Assembly: GCA_007131925.1 (NCBI GenBank)
Contig: SLPQ01000070.1
Location: forward strand, 1 to 33,195
Direction: 5' to 3'
Source of the DNA: Candidatus Brocadiia bacterium
Lineage (GTDB): Bacteria; Planctomycetota; DG-23; SLPQ01
Length of the DNA stretch: 33,195 nt
Under the pieces are notes generated by a model. The model did not search any database. It saw nothing but the letters and a program-made list of their open reading frames with translations, and was not told the origin of the DNA. The stretch's first letter is position 1. Each line of letters begins with the position of its first letter. Positions 1-10,167 of the stretch are shown in pieces. The position numbers and the translations under genes were made by a program.

Positions 1-360
1 CTCTTTCGTCCCTTATAACGCTCTGACAGGGCATTTGTTCCCCTGAATCTGCCCGATCCAAGCGCACTCCCCATGGTATTATACACCGGGAAAGATGTGT
101 GGCCTTCTGATTTCCTCTCTGCAAAGCTGCGAACCCAGCGCGCTCAGCGCGCGTAAGCGCCGGCTGTGCACACAGGGCGCGCTCCTCCATAATTCGCGAA
201 TTCACGCGATGCACCCACTTCAGGGCGCCAGACGAGCTCGCTAAGCTGGATGGCATGTCACTCGGTGTCCACACTCAGTGCCATTCGCCGCAGCCGCACC
301 GACACTCGGCAAGCCCCCTCCTGCACAAAAATGCCTGCCTTTTGCAGGAAGGACCTGTCT

Positions 361-1827
361 CTACCGGCCCCTGTACTCAAATGCGCCAATGTCGACAGCC
401 CTGCGCACCCGCCGGGGCTCAAAACCATGCCCCTTCCGCACAGGCTCCCAACGAGGCAGCGCTGCCCTGATATCGTCGAGGGCCTCAAGATATGGCGGCG
501 AAGGCACCGCGTCGGTTCCGCTTGTGGCATTTTCGAGGACGACAGCAATGGCGTCGTAATATTCCTGAGCGTCTGTGCCGGCATCGATGAGCTCAGAGCC
601 GGCACCCGGACGATAGCTGAACTTAACGGGGTCTTCAAAACCCGGATCGTCTCCGTAAACGGTGCTCACCAGGTCCTCCGGCACTCCAGTGACGCCTCGG
701 CGAATCCAGTTGTTGGAGCCGGTGATATTGCCCTGGCCGTTGTGATAAAAGAAGACCTCTCCCGGCCCGGCAAAGACATTGTTCAGAAGAACAAGGTCTG
801 CTGTACCCGTCGCGAAGCTGAAGCCGAAATGGTCGCGTGGGAAGTGTGTCACGAAGGTGTTGCTGACGGCCACCACCGTCCCTCGGACTATGCCGGTGCC
901 ATCGCCAAGGGCAAAAATGCGCCCCTGCCACAGCCCCTTGGTCGAGCGCTTCGCGACGAAGTTTCCAAGCCAGAGTGTGTTCAGATCCCCGTTCGATGAC
1001 TGCTCGATGGAGTAGGCATAGTCCTCGTCGACCCAGTTAAAGGCAAATATCGTATTGCGTCCGCGGGACTTGAAATTCTGGCCATCGCGCGGATCGTGGA
1101 GGTATGAGTTTTTGACAATCTGATGTGCGGCATTGAAGTAGAAGTTGTGCGTGGCTGCATGCGTCTCCGGCCACAGCGTGCCATTGTGTGCTATATGGCA
1201 GTCTTCTATGAGGATGTAGTCGGCAGTGCGGGTTGCGAAGAAGCCGTTTTCGTTGTGGTGACTATAGCAGTTTCGCACGGTGATATTGGTGCCTTCAAAG
1301 AACATCCCCGCGGCGTGGTGGCCAAAGGTGGGCTCACCGCTTTCTGAGATGCCGCCCATTCCAACGCCCGGCATGCCCTCCCTGACGGCTTCTGTCACTT
1401 CCTCCGGCACGCTCATGTCATACTCGTGGCGCGTTCCCAGCGCATGGCGCAGCTCGAGATTTTCCACGATGATGTCGTGAACGTCGGGTGGAAAGCTGAG
1501 CATACCGCGGTTTGTGCTGACACGGCTGCCGTCTATCACCGGCCTCTGGCCGTCGCGGATCACACCGCGCACGATGATAGGCTGTTCAGGCGTACCGCTC
1601 CTGCCTACGTGGATGCGATGACTCGTAGCATAGTACACACCCGGCTGAATCTCGATAATGTCCCCCGGATTCGCCTGCTCCTCCAGTGCCAACTTCAGTT
1701 CGTCATAGGTGCTGACACTGCGGATCTGCCCTGTCCGCTGGGGACTTACCGCATGGTGCATGGAGGCACAGCCCATCATAACAACCATCGACACCGTCAC
1801 CCCTAAAGCAATCGCCATCCTGTACAT
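361..1827 (-). CDS. Right-handed parallel beta-helix lipoprotein, pectate-lyase/PL6-like
   Basis: 488 aa ORF; N-terminal signal with lipobox-like VMMGC; beta-helix-type text such as GDIIEIQPGVYYATSHRIHVGRSGTPEQPIIVRG and repeated N/V-rich turns (NITVRNCYSHHNENGFF, ADYILIEDCHIAHN). Confidence 0.8.
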   Translation of the reverse strand: MYRMAIALGVTVSMVVMMGCASMHHAVSPQRTGQIRSVSTYDELKLALEEQANPGDIIEIQPGVYYATSHRIHVGRSGTPEQPIIVRGVIRDGQRPVIDGSRVSTNRGMLSFPPDVHDIIVENLELRHALGTRHEYDMSVPEEVTEAVREGMPGVGMGGISESGEPTFGHHAAGMFFEGTNITVRNCYSHHNENGFFATRTADYILIEDCHIAHNGTLWPETHAATHNFYFNAAHQIVKNSYLHDPRDGQNFKSRGRNTIFAFNWVDEDYAYSIEQSSNGDLNTLWLGNFVAKRSTKGLWQGRIFALGDGTGIVRGTVVAVSNTFVTHFPRDHFGFSFATGTADLVLLNNVFAGPGEVFFYHNGQGNITGSNNWIRRGVTGVPEDLVSTVYGDDPGFEDPVKFSYRPGAGSELIDAGTDAQEYYDAIAVVLENATSGTDAVPSPPYLEALDDIRAALPRWEPVRKGHGFEPRRVRRAVDIGAFEYRGR

Positions 1828-2188
1828 GTCCGGCTCCTTTCCCTCGCCATATCGTCTACCCTTCGCACCATGGCCCCCGCGGCGACCCGATGTCGCGCGG
1901 GATCCCTTTCCGGCGCACGGTGCGCGATGGGCCTATAAGCCTTGTTTCTGGTCGCTCACGCAAGAGTACATCCGTATGACTGTGGATAACCGCAGTAACT
2001 ATTATTCTTTGTCAGGGCCTGTACCTGTCAATCTACCATTTCCTGAAAACCTTCCCGCCGCGCCGGGAAGTTTGCCTGGAGTCGGCGTGAAGATACCAAA
2101 AGGTCACGTTTCAATTTGACTGCCGCGAGAACGCACGTAGGCTTGTTTTCTTGGTCAGAGATACCGGCGGTCAGGGGAGGAGGCAGGC

Positions 2189-5092
2189 ATGTCGCGCGTA
2201 CCAAAGGATGAGATGAGCAGCTTTTATCGCGAGGCGCCTTTCTGGTCATGGAATGACCGGCTGAAAAGCACGGAGGCGCGCCGGCAGATAGATGAAATGG
2301 CCGCGGGTGGCTGGGGAGGCTTTTTCATGCACGCGCGGGTGGGCCTTGTCAGTGACTACATGGGCAGGGAGTGGATGAAGGTGGTAAAGGCCTGCGTGTC
2401 CCACGCAAAAAAGCGCGGCATGTGCGCATGGCTTTATGACGAAAACCGCTGGCCCTCCGGCTTCGCAGGGGGCGCCATACCCAGCAAGGGCAGGAAATAT
2501 CGCGCCAAGTACCTAATGCTGTCGGAAAACATCAATGAAGAGGGGCCAAACTTCAAGCGACTTAACTCATTTGTCACCAGCAAGCAGGGCAGGCGCATAG
2601 AGACACAAGAGCTCGGCGCCGATGCGGCCACCGGCGGACGCACGGTTTATCACCTGTACCAGTACACGGCTGGCCTGGGCGATGAGTGGTTTCTCGGAAC
2701 CTCTTATGTCGACCTGCTGGAGCCGGAGACGACCAGGGAGTTTATCCGTGTGACTCACGAGCCCTATCGTCTTGCCGTAGGAGATCACTTTGGCAGGACG
2801 GTGCCGGGTATATTCACCGACGAACCCTCGCTGCCAGTCCCTCACGGATGCCCCGGGCCGAGTGTGCCGTGGACACCAAGATTGCCCCAGGTCTTCCGAG
2901 AGCGGCGCGGATATGACCTCATGGGGCATCTGCCGTCACTTTTTCTATCAACGGGCGACTACCGAAAGGTGCGCTACGACTTTTACCTCACTGTCACCGA
3001 GATGTTTGTCGAAGGCTTCATGAGACAACTCTACGAGTGGTGCCACAAACAGGGCCTGGCGCTGACGGGCCACATGATGGCCGAGGACTCCATCTCTTCT
3101 CAGGTGCAGTGGGCCGGGGCTGTGATGCCTTTCTATGAGTACATGCAGATACCCGGCATGGACCATCTCGGCAGAAACCTCGCCGATCCCGCTACAGCCA
3201 AGCAGGTCTCATCGGTGGCAGACCAGCTGGGCAAGGAACGCGTGCTCTCGGAGCTCTACGGCTGCTCCGGGCAGCACCTCGACCTTAAAGCACGAAGGTG
3301 GATCGCCGACTGGCACTTTGCCCTGGGGATAAATCTACTCAACCCTCATCTCTGGCTCTACACGATGCGCGGCGCCAGAAAGCGCGACTTCCCGCCGACT
3401 ATCTCCTGCCAGCAGCCGCACTGGCCAAAGTCAAAAACCCTCTCAGACCGAAATGCGTTCATCTCACATCTGCTCACCCGCGGGCGGCGCATCACAGATG
3501 TCCTTGTGATCCACCCCGTCGAGAGCGCCTGGTGCGACAGGACGCCGCTTGAGCCCGATGCGCTTCTACAACATGACCGCCGCTTTGCTGCAATGATCGA
3601 TAAGCTCCTGGACAACCAGGTGGATTTCCACTTCGGCGATGAGAGCCTCATGGCAAAGTACGCCTCTGTCAAGGACGGCTCTCTGGCCGTAGCCGAGGCG
3701 CACTACAAGGCGGTGGTGGTGCCGGAGTGCACGACGCTGAGAGATTCGACCGCACGATTACTGGCTGACTTCGCGTCAGCCGGCGGCACCATCTTCGTCA
3801 TAGGCAGCCAACCTGCACTCGTCGATGGCGCCCGAAGAGGTACCACCATCCTTCGCAAGGCGCTGGATGGTGCTGAGGTCGTGTCGCTTGCCGGCCTGCC
3901 AGCGGCCTTGCGAAAGGCCGGAGCGGCGCCGGTTTCCCTGGTTGGAAAGGGCGCGCGCAAGGTGCTCTACCACTTGAGAAACATCGGCAGGGAGAGGATT
4001 CTTTTCCTGGCAAACACCGACCCGGACAAGCCGTCCAATATCACCCTTACCGTCAGCACAGGCGACACTCACGCGGGCCTTCTTGATGATCACTCAGGCA
4101 ACGTGACCGCCCTTGAAGCCGCTGAAACGGCCGCCGGACTGCAGGTGAAAGTCGGCATCTCTGAAGGCTCAAGCGCGCTAATCGCGCTCGGCGGCTCCGC
4201 CTATCCAAAGGCTCCTGAACCGCCCGGTATGCCCCGCCGCTCAGAGCGCATCGACGGCAGGTGGCGCCTCAGGCGTGCCGATACCAACGCCCTGACACTC
4301 GATCGAGTCCGGCTGCAGCATCCCTCGGCCGCATGGACCGCACCTCAGTACGTTCTTTTCGCCGCAGACAAACTGCGCAAGAGCCGGTCTGCAGCCGTGC
4401 GTTATGAGTTCAAGGTTGATGAGGTGCCGACAGGAAGGGTGCGTCTTGCAATCGAGCGCGCCGACGAGTGGGAGATCACTTTCAACGGCTATTCTGTTAG
4501 CAGCATCGAGGGCTGCTTTATGGATACGTCCTTTCAGACCGTCGATGTGACAGAGCACCTCAGCGAGGGACGCAACGTCGTCGAGCTTCGCGGGCCTGTC
4601 GGAGATGACTGGGAACTTGAAAGCATCTATGTTGTTGGAGACTTCGGCGTCGTGGAGCGCCGCGGCAGCTTTCACATAACCGCAGCAAGCGAAGCAGTCG
4701 ACCCACACGATCTTACAACGCAGGGATTCAGCTTCTTCGCCGGGACGGTAGACCTGGAGAAGCATATGGAGCTGGACGAGGCGCCCTCAAGGGCACTATT
4801 TGCGCTCAAGAGCCTGCACGCCGGCGCGGCTGATGTACTTGTAAACGGAGCCTTGCAGGGAGAGCTGCTCTATCCGCCGTATGAAGTCGAGCTCAAAGGG
4901 CTTCACGGTGGCGCCAACCGCCTGACCGTGAGGCTCTATTCTACGCTTCGAAATCTGCTTGGCCCGCATCACTTTGAAGGGCCGGAGATCGAATGGGTCT
5001 CGCCCGGATCGTTTGTGGACCGGCGCGCCTGGAGCGACGAATACCGCTTTGTTAAGTTTGGCTTCAGCGGCGCGCACCTTCATCTATGGTGA
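2189..5092 (+). CDS. Glycoside hydrolase, GH106 (alpha-L-rhamnosidase)-like
   Basis: 967 aa ORF preceded by ggggaggaggcaggc RBS; N-terminal FWSWNDRL...GGWGGFFMHARVGL...AWLYDENRWPSGFAGG is characteristic of GH106-like proteins; no obvious signal peptide. Confidence 0.75.
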   Translation: MSRVPKDEMSSFYREAPFWSWNDRLKSTEARRQIDEMAAGGWGGFFMHARVGLVSDYMGREWMKVVKACVSHAKKRGMCAWLYDENRWPSGFAGGAIPSKGRKYRAKYLMLSENINEEGPNFKRLNSFVTSKQGRRIETQELGADAATGGRTVYHLYQYTAGLGDEWFLGTSYVDLLEPETTREFIRVTHEPYRLAVGDHFGRTVPGIFTDEPSLPVPHGCPGPSVPWTPRLPQVFRERRGYDLMGHLPSLFLSTGDYRKVRYDFYLTVTEMFVEGFMRQLYEWCHKQGLALTGHMMAEDSISSQVQWAGAVMPFYEYMQIPGMDHLGRNLADPATAKQVSSVADQLGKERVLSELYGCSGQHLDLKARRWIADWHFALGINLLNPHLWLYTMRGARKRDFPPTISCQQPHWPKSKTLSDRNAFISHLLTRGRRITDVLVIHPVESAWCDRTPLEPDALLQHDRRFAAMIDKLLDNQVDFHFGDESLMAKYASVKDGSLAVAEAHYKAVVVPECTTLRDSTARLLADFASAGGTIFVIGSQPALVDGARRGTTILRKALDGAEVVSLAGLPAALRKAGAAPVSLVGKGARKVLYHLRNIGRERILFLANTDPDKPSNITLTVSTGDTHAGLLDDHSGNVTALEAAETAAGLQVKVGISEGSSALIALGGSAYPKAPEPPGMPRRSERIDGRWRLRRADTNALTLDRVRLQHPSAAWTAPQYVLFAADKLRKSRSAAVRYEFKVDEVPTGRVRLAIERADEWEITFNGYSVSSIEGCFMDTSFQTVDVTEHLSEGRNVVELRGPVGDDWELESIYVVGDFGVVERRGSFHITAASEAVDPHDLTTQGFSFFAGTVDLEKHMELDEAPSRALFALKSLHAGAADVLVNGALQGELLYPPYEVELKGLHGGANRLTVRLYSTLRNLLGPHHFEGPEIEWVSPGSFVDRRAWSDEYRFVKFGFSGAHLHLW

Positions 5093-5102
5093 GATGAGAG
5101 GC

Positions 5103-5522
5103 TCAGACCTCGCCTTCTTCGCAGAGCGTGACCTCCACGTGAAACTCGGGCGTCTCAACTATGTGCTTTTTGACCGCACAGGCGTCCAGGGCGCGTACGA
5201 CGGCCTTTCGGTACTTGTCCGGCAGATCCCGGGGCATGCGAACCTCGAAGGTGAAGTTGTCGATCATACGCTTTTCTTCGTTCTCAAACTTGTGCAGGAT
5301 GATCTTCATACATGACATGTCGAGGTCGCGCGCGCGCATGAATGCAAATACATTCGCCGACGCGCAAAGGCCGATGGAAGCTACGAACAGGTCAAAGGCG
5401 CTTGGATGAGCCCCCTCGTGCCACGACTCGAAATCACCGTTGCGAATGACAAAATCCTTGTACCTCGCCTCCACCCCCCTGTTATCTGGAAAGGTGATCT
5501 CCATGCTGGCGGTTTCAGCCAT
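5103..5522 (-). CDS. OsmC family protein
   Basis: Start placed at MAETASMEITF (ORF track extends to 5588); HPSAFDLFVASIGLCASANVFAFMRARDLD is OsmC-like around the first reactive Cys, with a second Cys in ALDACAVKKHI. Confidence 0.8.
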   Translation of the reverse strand: MAETASMEITFPDNRGVEARYKDFVIRNGDFESWHEGAHPSAFDLFVASIGLCASANVFAFMRARDLDMSCMKIILHKFENEEKRMIDNFTFEVRMPRDLPDKYRKAVVRALDACAVKKHIVETPEFHVEVTLCEEGEV

Positions 5523-5731
5523 CGCTTCGCCCTTTTTTGCTGCTTGGCCCGAAATCACTGACACGGCGCAGCGGCCCTCTGCCGGCACCTCCTACCAGTA
5601 TATAAGCACCTGGCCGGTGGTGAAAGTTCCCGTCATCAGCCGCGACCTGCTATGGACACTGCCGGCTCTGCCAGGTATGATGCAACGCGTCGGTTTTTCT
5701 TTTCAGTCCTTTGCGGGAAAGGGGAAATTCA

Positions 5732-6580
5732 ATGCGGGACATTTTCGACACGCACGTACACGCTAGCGACATGGACTGCACCTCCGACGAAATCGTCCGT
5801 TCAATGGATTCCAACGGCATTCGCATGCAGTGCATGATCGCTCCGATGCCGACAGCCGGCCAGCGTGAAGAAATGAAGGCGATGCCGGCCAAGGAGCGCA
5901 TGGAGGGGAGGCGCCAGTTCTGGAGCAAGACCGGCCGACAAGCCAATGACTACATCGCCAGGATAGCCAGCGAAAAACCAGACAGGATAATTGCGCTCGC
6001 CTTCTGCGACTCGATATCTCCCGACGCGCCCGCCGAGCTCGAGCGCGCCATCAACAAAGGCTGCAAGGGGCTCAAACTGTTTAACATCGGGCACTACCCA
6101 TGGGATGAGCGGTGCTTCCCTCTGTATGAAAAAGCCGAGGAGCTCGGTGTGCCGATTCTTTTTCACTCGGGGATCCTGGGCGATGCGCGCAATTCCCGCT
6201 TTCACCGCCCCGCTGAGTACGAGATAGTAAAGATGTGGCCAAAGCTTAAGGTGATACTCGCACACATAGGCTGGCCATGGACTGATGAGGCCATCGCGAC
6301 TGCGGGCATGTGCTCGCGCTTTGCAAAGATCCGCCAGATCCACCTCGACCTCACACCCGGCGCGCCGCTTGACTGGCGCGAGGAAGCTACCAAGAAGGCC
6401 ATCGACTACCTCCCCGACTATGTGCTTATTTTCGGCACTGATGGCAAGTCTGTAGGAGAGATGCAGGGCCGTGTGCTGCGTCAGCAGGATTACATTTTCA
6501 ACAAGCTGCGCGTCAGCGAAGAGCTGCGCCACAAGATCTACTGGCAAAACGCGATGGAGTTCTGGGGCCTTGACGTCTGA
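5732..6580 (+). CDS. Amidohydrolase family (TIM-barrel metal-dependent hydrolase), paralog 1
   Basis: Start at MRDIFDTHVHASDMD after ggaaagggg RBS; HVH motif; LILAH/VILAHIGWPWTDEA and FGTDGKS motifs of Amidohydro_2-type proteins. Confidence 0.8.
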   Translation: MRDIFDTHVHASDMDCTSDEIVRSMDSNGIRMQCMIAPMPTAGQREEMKAMPAKERMEGRRQFWSKTGRQANDYIARIASEKPDRIIALAFCDSISPDAPAELERAINKGCKGLKLFNIGHYPWDERCFPLYEKAEELGVPILFHSGILGDARNSRFHRPAEYEIVKMWPKLKVILAHIGWPWTDEAIATAGMCSRFAKIRQIHLDLTPGAPLDWREEATKKAIDYLPDYVLIFGTDGKSVGEMQGRVLRQQDYIFNKLRVSEELRHKIYWQNAMEFWGLDV

Positions 6581-6686
6581 GGAGCCCCCGGTCCTGCGAC
6601 TCATTTTATGGTTTCGGCAGGATCAGGAACCTGCACTGTAGCATCGCGTGTCGAAAGCGGCGTAAGCACATTCGAAAGGAGCCGGC

Positions 6687-7535
6687 ATGATGGATATTTT
6701 CGACACGCATGTTCATTGCCTGAGCTGGGAGCAGACAGCGGCTGATATAGTCGCACAGATGGACGAGTGCGGCGTGCGCATGGAGTGCGTCATAGCGCCG
6801 CCAATCTGGTATGAAAACCGCCAGGCGCTTGCCTCACTGCCAAGGAGCGAGCGCCGCAAGGCCTTTTCCCGCGTATGGCGTGAGAAGGCCCCCGCCGCAA
6901 ATGACCTCGTCGCCGGATGGGCGCGGGAGCGTCCGGATCGTATCCTTGCGCTCGCATGGATAGATCCTCTCCACCCTGAAGCCCCCCATGAGGCCGAGCG
7001 GGCTGTGGAGGCGGGTTGCGCCGGCATAAAAATTATAAATATCGGCCACTACCCGTGGGATGAGCGTTGCTTTGATGTCTATGACCGTATAGAGCAGCTG
7101 GATGTACCAGTTCTATTTCACGCAGGCATCCTCGGGGACGGGCGAAACTCGCGCTTCAGCCGCCCGGCGGAGTTTGAGGCGCTCAAGGAGTGGCCGAAGC
7201 TGAGAGTCATACTTGCCCATATGGGCTGGCCATGGACGGATGAGGCCATAGCGACGGTCGGCATGGGCAGGCTCTATAACCCGACGGCCAACATGGTCAT
7301 GGACCTTGCACCGGGCGCGCCGCTTGCATGGCGCGAAGACGCCATGGCAAAGGCTCTTGGTTACCTGCCGCATGAATGGATACTCTTCGGAACAGATGGC
7401 AAATCGACCGACGGCAAGGCAGCACGCGTAATCCGCGAAACCGAGTATATATTCAACAAGCTCGGTGTCAGCGATGAGGCCCGGCGAAAGATCTACTGGC
7501 AAAACGCATGTGATTTCTACCGGATTAATTATTAG
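6687..7535 (+). CDS. Amidohydrolase family (TIM-barrel metal-dependent hydrolase), paralog 2
   Basis: MMDIFDTHVHCLSWE; collinear with the upstream paralog (NIGHYPWDERCF, GILGDxRNSRFxRPAE, VILAHxGWPWTDEAIAT, FGTDGKS). Confidence 0.8.
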   Translation: MMDIFDTHVHCLSWEQTAADIVAQMDECGVRMECVIAPPIWYENRQALASLPRSERRKAFSRVWREKAPAANDLVAGWARERPDRILALAWIDPLHPEAPHEAERAVEAGCAGIKIINIGHYPWDERCFDVYDRIEQLDVPVLFHAGILGDGRNSRFSRPAEFEALKEWPKLRVILAHMGWPWTDEAIATVGMGRLYNPTANMVMDLAPGAPLAWREDAMAKALGYLPHEWILFGTDGKSTDGKAARVIRETEYIFNKLGVSDEARRKIYWQNACDFYRINY

Positions 7536-7553
7536 CAGCTTCGGAGGTCAGCA

Positions 7554-8678
7554 ATGAACGTCACAAGCAAAGCCCTCGCCAAGCTTGATACTGCCTACAA
7601 GGGCTATCTCGAAGGTGCGAAAGTCGACCGTTTCTTCAGCGACTTCGGCATTCGGTTCGCCGCCGGCCATTGGGCGGCTGGGCCATTCGCCGACCGCTTC
7701 GCCAGCGGCGGCTATACTGATCCGGCCGAAGACTTCGATCCGTCTATCTTCGGCCAGATAAAGCGAGTGAAGGCTGCAGGAATCAAGGGCATTGAGTTTC
7801 ACGAAGACGTCTTTACCGACGAGACCTTTCGAAAGGTCCCTGCCCTTGTAAAAAAGGTCTCCGCTGCTACCAGGCGCGCGGGGCTCGTACCGACCAATAT
7901 GAACACCAATCTCTGGACGCATCCCAAGTGGAAGCTCGGATCAGTCACCTCCGGAGATGAGGCCGTGCGACGGGAGGCTCTGCGCGTGGCGCTGCAGGCG
8001 GTGGATGTCGCCGCTGAAGTCGGCTGCGCTTCGGTGGCGCTCTGGCCAGGTGCAGACGGCTGGGATTACAACTTCCAGGCCAACTACGGCCTGCTGCTCG
8101 ACCGCTTCATCGATGCCTGCGTGGCGATATCTCGCCGGGCCGGCGAGCGAGGCCTCGCCTTTGGCACGGAGGCCAAGCTCCACGAACCGCGAGAGGGCAA
8201 CATGGTCGTCGCGACCACCCAGAAGGCGATGCTCATCGCCGCCGAGGTCAACCGCCTTACCGGCATGAAAAACATGGGAGTGGCCATCGACTATGGCCAT
8301 GAGCAGATGTACGGATATGAGCCCGCAGACAACCTCTATCTCGCCCGACGCATGGGTGTACCGGTTGTGAACTTTCACATAAACAACGCCAAGCTGCACT
8401 CCAATGATGAAGATCGCGTCGCCGGCACGGGTGACAACTGGAGGCTGGCCGATTTCTGCTATGCTGCAATAGATACCGGCTATGATGGATGGTTCGGCGA
8501 GGATCAGTTTACCTACCGGATGGAGCCGGTAAAGGCCATGGCACTATCAAAGGAGCTCTTTGCCAACACAATGAAAAAGGCGCTCCTGATCTACCGCCGC
8601 CGCGCCGTGCTCGCACGCGCCCAAAAGACCGGCGATGCCGGGCGCACCATCGATGTCGTCAAGAAGATCCTGACGTAG
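7554..8678 (+). CDS. Sugar isomerase/epimerase, xylose isomerase-like TIM barrel
   Basis: 374 aa; VKAAGIKGIEFHEDVF, GCASVALWPGADGWDYNFQANY, FGTEAKLHEPREGNM, VAIDYGHEQMYG, VVNFHINNAKL, GWFGEDQFTYR resemble xylose isomerase-like proteins. Confidence 0.8.
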   Translation: MNVTSKALAKLDTAYKGYLEGAKVDRFFSDFGIRFAAGHWAAGPFADRFASGGYTDPAEDFDPSIFGQIKRVKAAGIKGIEFHEDVFTDETFRKVPALVKKVSAATRRAGLVPTNMNTNLWTHPKWKLGSVTSGDEAVRREALRVALQAVDVAAEVGCASVALWPGADGWDYNFQANYGLLLDRFIDACVAISRRAGERGLAFGTEAKLHEPREGNMVVATTQKAMLIAAEVNRLTGMKNMGVAIDYGHEQMYGYEPADNLYLARRMGVPVVNFHINNAKLHSNDEDRVAGTGDNWRLADFCYAAIDTGYDGWFGEDQFTYRMEPVKAMALSKELFANTMKKALLIYRRRAVLARAQKTGDAGRTIDVVKKILT

Positions 8679-8842
8679 CCCCAAACAGACGGGAAGTCAC
8701 GCAAACAGCCAATCCGCCCACTGCACCGAAGAAGCCCCGCAGTCGGCATTCGCGGAAATGAAAGACGGGCAGAATGGCCTGTTTTATCCGCGCAGCCACG
8801 CCGGGCTGCCCCCGGGACAGGGCCCCGGCGACCGTACGGGCC

Positions 8843-8870
8843 TTGACAAAGACTTGCCTGGTATTACGAT
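8843..8870 (+). promoter_or_regulatory. Candidate sigma70-type promoter upstream of tolQ/exbB-like gene
   Basis: TTGACA (8843-8848), 16 bp spacer, TACGAT (8865-8870), 45 nt before the ATG at 8916. Confidence 0.4.
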
Positions 8871-8915
8871 ACGGTTATTCATAATACGTTACTATCACCG
8901 AGGGGCAAGTGAACA

Positions 8916-9530
8916 ATGCTTGATCTTTTCGTGCGAGGCGGGTGGATGATGTATCCGATACTCGCCTGCAGCGTGCTGGTGCTGGCTGTGACAGTCGAGC
9001 GGGCGATTTTTTTCCTGCGGGCGCGCGGAGATGATGAGGGCCTTGCCAGGAGGGTGCAGTCACTTGTGGCAGGAGGGGCGCATGATAAGGCCATAGAGCT
9101 CTGCCGGGGCGGCTGCAGCCCCATAGCCGCGGCGCTCGCCCGTGTACTCGAAAACGCCCACCTGGACGAGGACGGCCTCGAGCGCGCACTCGAGCGCGAG
9201 AGCTCGGGGCTCCTGGAGGAGATGGAAAGGCACCTTAAGCTTCTTGCCGTTGTGGCCCAGGCCGCACCGCTGATGGGCCTTCTCGGGACGGTCACGGGGA
9301 TGATCAGGTCTTTTATGAGGGTCGAGGAAGCCGCAGGCGCGGCGGGGGCGGCTTTGCTGGCCGGAGGGATATGGGAGGCGCTCCTGACGACAGCGTTCGG
9401 TCTTTTCACGGCCATTCCGGCGATGCTGGCTTACCACTACTTCGAAGGCAGGGTCGACTCGGCAGAGGGCAAGATGCGCAGGCTTGCCGGCGGGCTGGCT
9501 GAGACGGTCCGAAGGTCTCCAAGAATATGA
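8916..9530 (+). CDS. MotA/TolQ/ExbB proton channel family protein
   Basis: 204 aa; GGWMMYPILACSVLVLAVTVERAIFF and LLAVVAQAAPLMGLLGTVTGMIRSF...LTTAFGLFTAIPAMLAYHYF are TolQ/ExbB hallmarks. Confidence 0.92.
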   Translation: MLDLFVRGGWMMYPILACSVLVLAVTVERAIFFLRARGDDEGLARRVQSLVAGGAHDKAIELCRGGCSPIAAALARVLENAHLDEDGLERALERESSGLLEEMERHLKLLAVVAQAAPLMGLLGTVTGMIRSFMRVEEAAGAAGAALLAGGIWEALLTTAFGLFTAIPAMLAYHYFEGRVDSAEGKMRRLAGGLAETVRRSPRI

Positions 9531-10021
9531 AGATCTACCGAAGGCGCAAGGTAGAGACGCTGCTGAACATGACACCGCTGATCGACTGTGTCTTTCTACT
9601 GCTGATATTCTTTCTTCTGACCTCCACAATAATCGTCGACTCCGGCCTGGAGATAAACCTGCCCGAGTCGGCACATGCCGCCTCCATCGATGGCGGCGAC
9701 ATCGCCGTGTCCCTCTCAGAGGAGGGCGAGCTGTCCGTAAACTCAGCGCCCTCCACCCTGGACGACCTGACAGCATGCGTCCGTGAAGCACGCGATAGGG
9801 CCGAAAGAACCCACGCGATCCTGCGGGCAGACAAAAACGTGCGACTCGGACTTCTCACCATTGTGACCGACCTTATAAAAGACGCAGGCATCACACGAAT
9901 CGACATCCAGACCCTGCGCCCCCCGACGCCTTCCCACCAGGGGCCAACATCAGAGCCGCCGGCCGCGGCAGATACCAAAGACACGTCAGACTCTCCGCCT
10001 GACGACCAGGAGCCGCTCTGA
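9527..10021 (+). CDS. ExbD/TolR biopolymer transport protein
   Basis: ATGA overlap with the upstream gene; LLNMTPLIDCVFLLLIFFLLTSTIIVDSGLEINLPES is the ExbD/TolR TM segment. Confidence 0.92.
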   Translation: MKIYRRRKVETLLNMTPLIDCVFLLLIFFLLTSTIIVDSGLEINLPESAHAASIDGGDIAVSLSEEGELSVNSAPSTLDDLTACVREARDRAERTHAILRADKNVRLGLLTIVTDLIKDAGITRIDIQTLRPPTPSHQGPTSEPPAAADTKDTSDSPPDDQEPL

Positions 10022-10167
10022 GGTTACAGCGCCTCGGGCAGCACACATGTGGCCCTGGCGTGAAATACTCGTAAAAGGCTTGCCATACCGTGGATGTTTA
10101 TTTACTTTTGAGGCGTTGCCTCAGTTTGCGGCGTTGAGCGTCCCCCGGCGGCACTGCCTGGAGGTGC

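Noticed and set aside
250-999. 249 aa plus-strand ORF at the window start
   Set aside because: Mostly antisense to the beta-helix lipoprotein; no RBS or family signature.
1981-1989. Perfect DnaA box (TGTGGATAA = reverse complement of TTATCCACA)
   Set aside because: A single 9-mer is expected by chance at about 0.25 per window this size on both strands; no cluster, AT-rich unwinding region or dnaA/dnaN nearby.
10109-10123. TGAGGC-GTT-GCCTCA hairpin before the heparinase-like gene
   Set aside because: Short stem and no T-run on either strand; not supportable as a terminator.
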